Of a stretch of 6,211 nt of DNA, positions 1 through 5,653 are shown piece after piece. The DNA is taken from contig CAIVFQ010000123.1 of assembly GCA_903905285.1 (NCBI GenBank), forward strand, positions 1-6,211, given 5' to 3'. A program made the translations under genes and the position numbers. Below the pieces are notes generated by a model. That model was not told where the DNA came from. It saw only the letters and a program-made list of their open reading frames with translations, and searched no databases. Origin of the DNA: an uncultured Alphaproteobacteria bacterium. GTDB taxonomy: Bacteria > Pseudomonadota > Alphaproteobacteria > Paracaedibacterales > CAIULA01. Within the stretch, counting starts at the first letter, position 1, and each line of letters starts with the position of its first letter.

Positions 1-2513
1 CTCACCACCGAACAAAGAATGCCGCCTTGGTTAAAACAACTCAGCTCGTCTGGGGTATCAATGCGGCATTTGACTTTAAACTCTTGTTCACTGCTATCAG
101 AGAAACAAACAATAACCTTTAAAAATCCACCAACACCTAACGTATTCATTCCCTCTATCGTTATTGTTTCTGTGCCATTTAAATTCAAATCATGGCGGGT
201 TTGGCTGTCGGTAAATTCTAAGGGCAAAATTCCCATGCCTACTAGATTTGATCGGTGAATCCTCTCAAAACTTTCGGCAATGACGGCTCTTACCCCCAAC
301 AAAGCCGGGCCTTTGGCTGCCCAATCGCGGGATGATCCGCTGCCATATTCTTTGCCGGCGATAATCACTAACGGTGTGTCAGTCATCTTGTAATGACGGC
401 TTGCTTCATAAATGGTCACAACCTCACCGTTATATAAAGTCAATCCACCGGTTTTGCCGGGAACCATTTCATTTTGCAGGCGTATATTGGCAAAGGTTCC
501 TCTGGCCATCACTTCATCATGCCCCCGGCGCGATCCATAAGAATTAAAATCGGTGATGGCGACGCCGCGTGCTGATAGGTATTCTCCAGCGGGACTGTTC
601 GGTCGAATACTGCCGGCGGGGGAGATATGATCGGTGGTGATGCTGTCACCAAATATGCCTAAAATGTGGGCTTGGTGAATGTCGTCTCTGGTTGGTAAGG
701 GGCTGTCTAAAAACGGTGGTTTCTTAATATAGGTGCTGTTATCGTCCCATGGATAAGTCACCGAGTTTTCACAAGGAATGGCTTGCCAAACGTCATCACC
801 TTTAAAAACATTTTCATAGTTTCTTTTGAACAGTTCAGGGCTTAACGATTGGTCGATAAGGGTTTGAATCTCTTCTGAGGTGGGCCAAATATCCTTAAGA
901 TAAATGTCATTCCCTAAAGGCTCCTGCGTCAAATCAATCAGTGTTGTCCCGGCCAAGGCATAGGCGACCACTAACATAGGTGATGCCAGATAATTGGCTT
1001 TAACCAAGGGGTGAATGCGCCCTTCAAAGTTACGGTTGCCCGATAACACGCTGCTGACGGTCAGGTCGTTTTCTTCTATGGCCTTGGTGATCTCTGGCTT
1101 TAGCGGGCCCGAATTACCAATGCAGGTTGTGCAGCCGTATCCTACTAGATAAAACCCTAAGGCTTCTAAGTCAGGCATTAGGCCTGCCTGTTGTAGGTAA
1201 TCACTGACGGCTTTTGATCCGGGGGCGAGGGATGTTTTAACACAGGGTTTAACAGTTAACCCCAAAGCCTTTGCCTTTCTTGCCAATAATCCAGCCCCAA
1301 TCATGGCCATTGGGTTAGAGGTATTGGTGCAACTGGTGATGGCGGCGATGACGACGTCATGGTTCCTTAGGGTGGTGCCTGATGAAGCATGAGCCATTCC
1401 CCGTGCAATCATGGGAACTTGGCTTAATGGTATGCGGTCTTGGGGACGTTTGGGCCCGGAAATGCTGGGTTCGATGGTTGCCAAATCAACTTCTAATGTG
1501 GCATCAAATTCAGGAACACAATCAGGGTCACGCCATAAGCCTTGGGCTTTACTGTAAGCCTCAACCACAGCGATATGGTCTTCGTTTCGGCCTGTTAACT
1601 TTAAATAATTTAATGTTTCTTGATCGGTTGGGAAAAAGGCACACGTGGCGCCATATTCTGGGGACATGTTGGCTAGGGTGGCGCGGTCGGGCAGCGTTAA
1701 GTGATCTAATCCTTGACCATAAAATTCAACAAATTTACCGACTACGCCCTTTTGCCTTAAAAGTTGTGTAAGGGTTAAAACCAAATCAGTAGCGGTTGAT
1801 CCCGGGGGCAGTTGCCCTTTCAGGTGAACGCCGACTACGGTGGGCATTAATAGAGACAAAGGTTGTCCCAGCATGGCTGCCTCGGCCTCTATGCCGCCAA
1901 CACCCCATCCCAAAACAGATAAGCCATTGATCATGGTGGTATGGCTGTCTGTTCCCACTAAAGTATCAGGATACAATAAGATTGTGCCATCAGATTGAGG
2001 TTTTTGCCACACAACCTGCGCCAAATATTCTAGGTTTACTTGGTGACAAATGCCCGTACCTGGGGGAACCACGCGAAAGTTTTCAAAGGTCTCCTGACCC
2101 CATTTTAAAAAACGATACCGTTCTTGGTTTTGCTGATATTCCCTGGAAACATTTTTGTCAAAGGCCTTATCATTCGCGTAATAATCAACCGTCACCGAAT
2201 GATCAATAACCAAATCAACGGGAATTAAAGGATTAATTTTGTGCGGGTCGCGTCCTTGTTTTTTCGCCGCATCACGAAGGGCGGCCAGGTCAACAATGGC
2301 GGGAACGCCTGTGAAATCTTGCATCAAAACACGGCTTGGATAAAACGAAATGTTTTGAAGGTTCTGTATATCTTCATAACCATGGCGATATAAATTTTCT
2401 AACAGAATCTTGATAGAGTAGGGAAGTCGCCGCATTTTTTCAGAGGGCACCAGGTCTTCTAAGGCGTAGTAGGCATACTTTTTATTGTGGAGGGCAAAGG
2501 TTTTAATCGGCAT
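1..2513 (-). CDS. acnA: Aconitate hydratase A, [4Fe-4S] TCA-cycle enzyme (C-terminal end cut by window edge)
   Basis: Interconverts citrate and isocitrate through cis-aconitate in the cytoplasmic TCA cycle, using a [4Fe-4S] cluster. The reading frame is open without frameshift for 837 codons. Seen: QDFTGVPA at residues 65-72, LVIDHSV at 101-107, DSHTT with His at 191, cluster cysteines C395 (ITSCTNTS), C461 and C464 (YGCTTCIGNSG), the swivel-domain SGSSRDW loop at 725-731, and a C-terminal CRIDT motif. The 66- and 3-residue cysteine spacing matches E. coli AcnA (C435, C501, C504 from memory). By recalled alignment only about six residues are missing, giving a full length near 843 against about 890 for E. 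coli; the difference comes from a shorter N-terminus and trimmed loops. The ATG at 2513 is the first ATG, GTG or TTG after an in-frame TGA at 2556-2558, so the short N-terminus is real. No good Shine-Dalgarno lies before it. It follows mrp on the same strand after 80 bp. AcnA/IRP1 type rather than AcnB, judged by domain order. Confidence 0.97.
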   Translation of the reverse strand, partial: MPIKTFALHNKKYAYYALEDLVPSEKMRRLPYSIKILLENLYRHGYEDIQNLQNISFYPSRVLMQDFTGVPAIVDLAALRDAAKKQGRDPHKINPLIPVDLVIDHSVTVDYYANDKAFDKNVSREYQQNQERYRFLKWGQETFENFRVVPPGTGICHQVNLEYLAQVVWQKPQSDGTILLYPDTLVGTDSHTTMINGLSVLGWGVGGIEAEAAMLGQPLSLLMPTVVGVHLKGQLPPGSTATDLVLTLTQLLRQKGVVGKFVEFYGQGLDHLTLPDRATLANMSPEYGATCAFFPTDQETLNYLKLTGRNEDHIAVVEAYSKAQGLWRDPDCVPEFDATLEVDLATIEPSISGPKRPQDRIPLSQVPMIARGMAHASSGTTLRNHDVVIAAITSCTNTSNPMAMIGAGLLARKAKALGLTVKPCVKTSLAPGSKAVSDYLQQAGLMPDLEALGFYLVGYGCTTCIGNSGPLKPEITKAIEENDLTVSSVLSGNRNFEGRIHPLVKANYLASPMLVVAYALAGTTLIDLTQEPLGNDIYLKDIWPTSEEIQTLIDQSLSPELFKRNYENVFKGDDVWQAIPCENSVTYPWDDNSTYIKKPPFLDSPLPTRDDIHQAHILGIFGDSITTDHISPAGSIRPNSPAGEYLSARGVAITDFNSYGSRRGHDEVMARGTFANIRLQNEMVPGKTGGLTLYNGEVVTIYEASRHYKMTDTPLVIIAGKEYGSGSSRDWAAKGPALLGVRAVIAESFERIHRSNLVGMGILPLEFTDSQTRHDLNLNGTETITIEGMNTLGVGGFLKVIVCFSDSSEQEFKVKCRIDTPDELSCFNQGGILCSVV

Positions 2514-2547
2514 TTTTATACGGCTTAGATGTTTCCTAGGTTCTTTG

Positions 2548-2576
2548 AGTTTATGTCAGATAGTTTTTGCCTGCAA
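2548..2576 (-). promoter_or_regulatory. Weak candidate promoter for acnA
   Basis: On the minus strand, TTGCAG (2576-2571) is followed after 17 bp by TAAACT (2553-2548), about 35 bp before the acnA ATG. The hexamers match the sigma-70 consensus at 3/6 and 4/6 positions, so support is modest. Read-through from mrp is an equally good explanation, because the 80-bp gap shows no convincing hairpin plus T-run terminator. Inference from spacing only. Confidence 0.22.
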
Positions 2577-2593
2577 GATTGGGGAAAAGATAA

Positions 2594-3382
2594 TCAAATC
2601 AATTGACCCCAAACTTTTTCTGCTATTTGTGAATAAATACCACTGATAAGGCCATCAGGTTCAAAGGCTGTTATCGGACGACCTTCATCGCCACTTTGGC
2701 GCAATTTTAAGTCAATCGGTATTTCTCCTAAAAAAGGAACATTGAATTTCTGGGCATCTGCCTTTACTGCCCCGTGTCCAAAAATAGGGGTAATATGGTT
2801 GCACTGAGGGCAAGCAAACTGGCTCATATTCTCAATCAAACCCAAGATGGGGACATTAACCCGCTGAAACATGGACAGGCCTTTGCGGGCATCAATCAAG
2901 GCAATATCTTGGGAGGTTGACACAATAACAGCCCCACTTAGAGTGACTTGTTGAGCCAACGTTAAATGCGCATCGCCGGTTCCAGGGGGCATATCTACAA
3001 ATAAAATATCCAGGTCGTTGTCATGATGTAATCCCCACGCCGCGCCATGAAGTAATTGTTTCAAGGCACTTTGCACCATCGGGCCCCGCCATATTGCTGG
3101 TGATTCTTCGGGGACTAGAAATCCTATGGACAGGCAAGACACCCCGTAGGCCACTAAGGGAATCAATTTTTTGTCGGCGGTTATTTCGGGTTTTTGGTTT
3201 ATTCCCATCATCTTTGGCAAAGAAGGGCCATAGATATCAGCGTCCAGCAAGCCAACCTTCAACCCCCGATTGGCCAGTGAAACGGCTAAATTGACAGCTG
3301 TGGTTGATTTTCCAACACCGCCTTTTCCAGACGCGATGGCCACCACAAACTTAACACCTAAAATCTTCTTAATCTGATTCAT
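2594..3382 (-). CDS. mrp: Mrp/ApbC-family iron-sulfur cluster carrier ATPase, short form without N-terminal MIP18-like domain
   Basis: A 262-residue P-loop ATPase of the Mrp/NBP35 group (MinD/ParA superfamily), which binds a transferable Fe-S cluster on a dimer and delivers it to apo-proteins in the cytoplasm. Seen: deviant Walker A SGKGGVGKST at residues 18-27, DADIYGPS at 47-54, RGPM at 99-102, VDMPPGTGD at 129-137, ENMS at 184-187, and the cluster-ligating CxxC at C191/C194. Full-length bacterial Mrp (E. coli about 370 residues) carries a DUF59/MIP18-like domain of about 90 residues before the P-loop; here only the short stretch MNQIKKILGVKF precedes it. I chose the ATG at 3382 because a GGGGG run lies 4 nt upstream. 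ATG 3403 and TTG 3406 are in frame but lack a Shine-Dalgarno and would add MMTLNGGL. The gene diverges from hflK and is followed by acnA, an Fe-S client. Family assignment is very secure; the start is moderately secure. Confidence 0.93.
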   Translation of the reverse strand: MNQIKKILGVKFVVAIASGKGGVGKSTTAVNLAVSLANRGLKVGLLDADIYGPSLPKMMGINQKPEITADKKLIPLVAYGVSCLSIGFLVPEESPAIWRGPMVQSALKQLLHGAAWGLHHDNDLDILFVDMPPGTGDAHLTLAQQVTLSGAVIVSTSQDIALIDARKGLSMFQRVNVPILGLIENMSQFACPQCNHITPIFGHGAVKADAQKFNVPFLGEIPIDLKLRQSGDEGRPITAFEPDGLISGIYSQIAEKVWGQLI

Positions 3383-3386
3383 TAAA

Positions 3387-3391
3387 CCCCC
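3387..3391 (-). promoter_or_regulatory. Ribosome binding site deciding the mrp start
   Basis: A GGGGG run on the minus strand (3391-3387) sits 4 nt before the ATG at 3382. It is a short-spaced, imperfect Shine-Dalgarno, but the two upstream alternative starts (3403, 3406) have no purine-rich element at all. Confidence 0.45.
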
Positions 3392-3392
3392 A

Positions 3393-3421
3393 TTGAGTGT
3401 CATCAAGACATTCGCTATAGT
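3393..3421 (+). promoter_or_regulatory. Candidate sigma-70-type promoter for hflK-hflC-degP
   Basis: TTGAGT (3393-3398) and TATAGT (3416-3421) are separated by exactly 17 bp, matching the consensus at 4/6 and 5/6 positions. A start site is expected near 3428, giving a leader of about 37 nt before the hflK ATG at 3465. The -35 box overlaps the mrp leader. No heat-shock sigma-32-like element is evident. Predicted from sequence only. Confidence 0.45.
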
Positions 3422-3436
3422 GATCAGAGTTATAGC
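3414..3436. repeat. Dyad-symmetric element carrying both divergent -10 boxes
   Basis: Arms GCTATA (3414-3419) and TATAGC (3431-3436) form a perfect 6-bp inverted repeat centred at 3425, with a TGATCA palindrome (3421-3426) next to the centre. The rightward -10 lies in the left arm and the leftward -10 in the right arm. The element could be an operator for a dimeric regulator, or simply the symmetric core of a bidirectional promoter. Confidence 0.5.
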
Positions 3437-3456
3437 AAAAGCCCTTCAACCTGCAA
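3429..3456 (-). promoter_or_regulatory. Candidate extended -10 promoter for mrp (and possibly acnA)
   Basis: On the minus strand, TTGCAG (3456-3451) precedes TATAAC (3434-3429) by 16 bp. The -10 is extended by TGC immediately upstream, which can compensate for the poor -35 (3/6). The expected start is near 3422, leaving a leader of about 40 nt before the mrp ATG at 3382. It overlaps the predicted start site of the hflK promoter, so the two promoters probably compete or are controlled together. Confidence 0.42.
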
Positions 3457-3464
3457 AGTTAAAC

Positions 3465-4742
3465 ATGACCTCTGATGATCAAGATAAACCAGGCGACGAT
3501 CTACCCCAAAATCCTTGGGCGAGTGATGAAGACGTATCAAAGAAAAAAGCTAAGAAAGATTCTGACAAGACGGAAAATAATATCCATTCTCTTGAGAGTC
3601 GGCGTAACCAAAAGAATCCACCGCAGTATAGTAACGCGGTAGATGACTTCTTTGATAAAATTCAAGACTTGTGGAACAAAAAAAAAGAAGGGGGATCCAA
3701 TAATAATCCTCCTTTCAAGGCGGGAAAGGGCGGGGTTGCTGTTATTTTCGTTGCCCTTTTGGTGATCGTTGGTTTTTGGTTAAGTTCTGGCTTTTATCGG
3801 GTTCAAGAAGGTGAACTGGCGGTTGTTCTTCGTTTTGGAGAGGTGGTTCGTATTAGTCAACCGGGTCTACGGTATCGTTTACCAAGCCCGATAGAGATTG
3901 AATTGATCAGGAATGTTGCTGTCCTTAATAAAATTGATGGCGGTTTAAAAACCGAGAATGGTCGCAGCGCAACCGATGCCCAAGAGCAAAATCTGATTTT
4001 GACTGGTGATGAAAATATGGTTCACACCAATTATACTGTCCTGTGGAAAATCAAAGATATTTCTGAGTTTTTGTTTACCATGCGTGATCCTGAAGGCACC
4101 ATAAGGGTTGCCGCTGAAAGCGCCATTCGTGAAGTTCTTGGTCAAACGACAGCGCGTTTGGCTTTGACCGAAGGTCGCGAAACAATCGGCAGCAAGTCGC
4201 AAGATTTGCTACAAAAAATTCTAGATATATATAAAGCTGGTGTTCAAATCGTCAGTGTCCAGTTACAAAGGGTTGAACCTCCTGTCCAGGTTGTTCAGGC
4301 GTTTAACGATATGCAGGCATCTTTGGTGGACGCCGATCGTTTGCGCAACGAGGCCGAAGCTTACCGTAATGATAAACTTCCCCGTGCCAGAGGAAGGGCC
4401 ACCGAAATTGTTAAGGCCTCTGAGGGGTATCAACAACAAATCGTTGCCCAGGCTAGGGGTGAAGTCTCGCGGTTTAATGCTATTGCCTCAGCTTACAAGC
4501 TAAATCCAGAAATTACGATGCGACGGTATTACCTTGAGACGATGCAAAAAGTATTCAGCAAAGCCAACAAGACCATTGTGGGTGCTGGTGTTGCAGGGGG
4601 GAAAGGCACAGGCTTGGTACCTTACATAAATCTTCATCCTCATAAAGCAATTGAAGCAGGACCAAAAGCCGCTGTTGTTGATGAAAAAGCCAATGAAGTT
4701 ACGTCGTCAGCAAACGTTAATACGGAAAAAGGAAAAAGGTAA
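3465..4742 (+). CDS. hflK: HflK, SPFH/prohibitin-family subunit of the FtsH-modulating HflKC complex
   Basis: Inner-membrane protein that assembles with HflC into a large periplasmic-facing cage around FtsH hexamers and modulates their proteolysis. The 425-residue product matches the usual length (E. coli about 419). Seen: hydrophilic cytoplasmic N-terminus with the family-typical NPWAS at 16-20 and a Lys/Asp/Asn-rich stretch to about residue 88; one transmembrane helix at about 91-110; then the SPFH/band-7 domain beginning YRVQEGELAVVLRFGEVV, with VQVVQAFNDMQ and an Ala/Glu/Arg-rich helical coiled-coil segment; and the C-terminal LVPYINL motif common in HflK. I chose ATG 3465: a frame-open TTG at 3393 would add 24 residues but overlaps the promoter and gives an untypical N-terminus. 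The Shine-Dalgarno before 3465 is weak. hflC follows after 5 bp. A run of nine A's lies at 3678-3686. Confidence 0.95.
   Translation: MTSDDQDKPGDDLPQNPWASDEDVSKKKAKKDSDKTENNIHSLESRRNQKNPPQYSNAVDDFFDKIQDLWNKKKEGGSNNNPPFKAGKGGVAVIFVALLVIVGFWLSSGFYRVQEGELAVVLRFGEVVRISQPGLRYRLPSPIEIELIRNVAVLNKIDGGLKTENGRSATDAQEQNLILTGDENMVHTNYTVLWKIKDISEFLFTMRDPEGTIRVAAESAIREVLGQTTARLALTEGRETIGSKSQDLLQKILDIYKAGVQIVSVQLQRVEPPVQVVQAFNDMQASLVDADRLRNEAEAYRNDKLPRARGRATEIVKASEGYQQQIVAQARGEVSRFNAIASAYKLNPEITMRRYYLETMQKVFSKANKTIVGAGVAGGKGTGLVPYINLHPHKAIEAGPKAAVVDEKANEVTSSANVNTEKGKR
3678..3686 (+). repeat. Nine-A homopolymer inside hflK
   Basis: The tract encodes K72-K74 in the charged cytoplasmic segment just before the transmembrane helix. 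Gain of one A leads to a stop within a few codons (TAA after about nine codons); loss of one A leads to a TGA near the membrane-segment codons. It is therefore a potential slippage site; no frameshift is present in this sequence. Confidence 0.7.
4735..4739 (+). promoter_or_regulatory. hflC ribosome binding site inside the end of hflK
   Basis: AAAGG lies 8 nt before the hflC ATG and within the last codons of hflK, so ribosomes ending hflK are placed to re-initiate on hflC. This suggests translational coupling and balanced HflK:HflC amounts, as expected for two subunits of one complex. Confidence 0.55.
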
Positions 4743-4747
4743 TTTTT

Positions 4748-5623
4748 ATGACACTCGCGCGGCTTCCCTTATTCCTTATAGGTGGTTTACTTTTCATCAT
4801 TGTGACACTCAGTGGTAGTATTTTTACTGTTGATCAAACAAGCCAGGCCATTGTCTTGCAGTTTGGCGAATGGCGTAAGGTTCACACGACTCCGGGTTTG
4901 AAATTTAAAATCCCCTTGATTCAAGAGGTGACTTATTACGATAAACGTGTTCTAGACTATGATTTACCGTCTATTCACATTACGACGGGTGATCAGAAAA
5001 GATTGGTTGTTGATACTTATACGCGCTATCGCATCCGTGATCCGCTCTTGTTTTTTAGAACGATTAAGCCTGCCTCTGAAATTGGGGCGCAAATGCGTTT
5101 GGAAGCATTGATCAGCAGTTCTGTTAGAAACGTTTTAGGTAAAATTCCCTTGCGAGCCATGTTAAGCGCCGATCGGTCTGGAATCATGCACCAAATTGAA
5201 CAAGAGGTTCGTGCGATGGCGGAACCCTTAGGAATTGAAATCGTGGATGTGCGTATTATTAGAACAGAATTACCTGTTGAGAACAGAAATGCTGTTTTTG
5301 CCAGAATGAATGCCGAGCTAGGACGATTTGCAATGGAAAACCGGGCCAAGGGTGCTGAGGCTGCTTTGGGAATTCGCGCCGAGGCCGATAAAGAAATTGT
5401 CATTGTTTTGGCCCAGGCAGAACAGCAAGCCCAAGTTTTAAGAGGTGAAGGCGAAGCAGAAGCCACAAAAATCGCCATTGAAGCCTTTGGTTCAAACAAA
5501 GAGTTGTATACCTTTTATCGCACTATGGAAATTTATCGCGAAGCCTTTGGGACAGAGACCAACCTTATTTTGTCAACAGACCATGAGCTTTTAAGTTTCT
5601 TTAACAGCTTGCCTAAACATTAA
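4748..5623 (+). CDS. hflC: HflC, SPFH/prohibitin-family partner of HflK in the FtsH-modulating complex
   Basis: Second subunit of the HflKC membrane complex that encloses FtsH and limits its access to membrane substrates. The 291-residue product has a very short N-terminus (MTLARLP), a single transmembrane helix at about residues 6-26, then the SPFH/band-7 domain beginning FTVDQTSQAIVLQFGEW, with YDLPSIHITTGDQKRLVVDTY and the RIIRTELP segment. An Ala/Glu-rich helical region (AEADKEIVIVLAQAEQQAQ, EGEAEATKIAIEAFG) follows, then a C-terminal YTFYRTMEIYREAF motif typical of HflC. It is shorter than E. coli HflC (about 334 residues), but all recognisable parts are present. The ATG at 4748 has a good Shine-Dalgarno overlapping the hflK end. 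The order hflK-hflC and the 5-bp gap support the assignment over other SPFH proteins. Confidence 0.95.
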   Translation: MTLARLPLFLIGGLLFIIVTLSGSIFTVDQTSQAIVLQFGEWRKVHTTPGLKFKIPLIQEVTYYDKRVLDYDLPSIHITTGDQKRLVVDTYTRYRIRDPLLFFRTIKPASEIGAQMRLEALISSSVRNVLGKIPLRAMLSADRSGIMHQIEQEVRAMAEPLGIEIVDVRIIRTELPVENRNAVFARMNAELGRFAMENRAKGAEAALGIRAEADKEIVIVLAQAEQQAQVLRGEGEAEATKIAIEAFGSNKELYTFYRTMEIYREAFGTETNLILSTDHELLSFFNSLPKH

Positions 5624-5639
5624 TACCTAAATACCTAAA
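5624..5639 (+). repeat. Tandem 8-bp duplication (TACCTAAA x2) between hflC and degP
   Basis: Two perfect, adjacent copies of TACCTAAA start directly after the hflC stop codon and occupy half of the 30-bp spacer. A related CCTAAA also occurs at 5612-5617 within the last hflC codons. This looks like a small replication-slippage product. It does not form a terminator hairpin. Confidence 0.75.
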
Positions 5640-5641
5640 AT

Positions 5642-5645
5642 GGAG
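5642..5645 (+). promoter_or_regulatory. Ribosome binding site deciding the GTG start of degP
   Basis: GGAG lies 8 nt before the GTG at 5654, an optimal spacing. No in-frame ATG occurs between the upstream in-frame TAA (5636-5638) and this GTG. The next in-frame ATGs (codons 25 and 26) fall inside the signal-peptide core and would destroy it, so GTG is the likely start. Confidence 0.7.
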
Positions 5646-5653
5646 TCTTAAAC

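Noticed and set aside
1382..2209. Plus-strand open frames opposite acnA (1382-1771 and 1982-2209)
   Set aside because: Both are antisense to highly conserved aconitase sequence, and their translations show no domain, signal or compositional sense.
2514..2593. Rho-independent terminator between mrp and acnA
   Set aside because: Only a 4-bp weak stem (GATT/AATC) is visible on the minus strand, with no following T-run.
3393..3464. TTG at 3393 as the start of hflK, adding 24 residues
   Set aside because: It overlaps the predicted -35 box and mrp leader, has no Shine-Dalgarno, and gives a hydrophobic extension unlike HflK N-termini. The ATG at 3465 gives a typical length and the NPWAS motif near the start.
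5026..5499. 157-codon open frame on the minus strand opposite hflC
   Set aside because: It lies wholly antisense to the conserved SPFH coding region, has no ribosome binding signal or recognisable motif, and is rich in Ala/Ser as expected for a mirror frame.
5600..5650. Separate heat-shock (sigma-32-like) promoter for degP
   Set aside because: A CTTG at 5608-5611 and a CCTAAAT at 5626-5632 are present, but the 14-bp spacing is too short and the -10 match is weak.
5640..5651. Three-codon upstream reading frame (ATG GAG TCT TAA) just before the degP GTG
   Set aside because: It has no ribosome binding site of its own and is formed by the degP Shine-Dalgarno itself, so a chance origin is more likely than a regulatory leader peptide.
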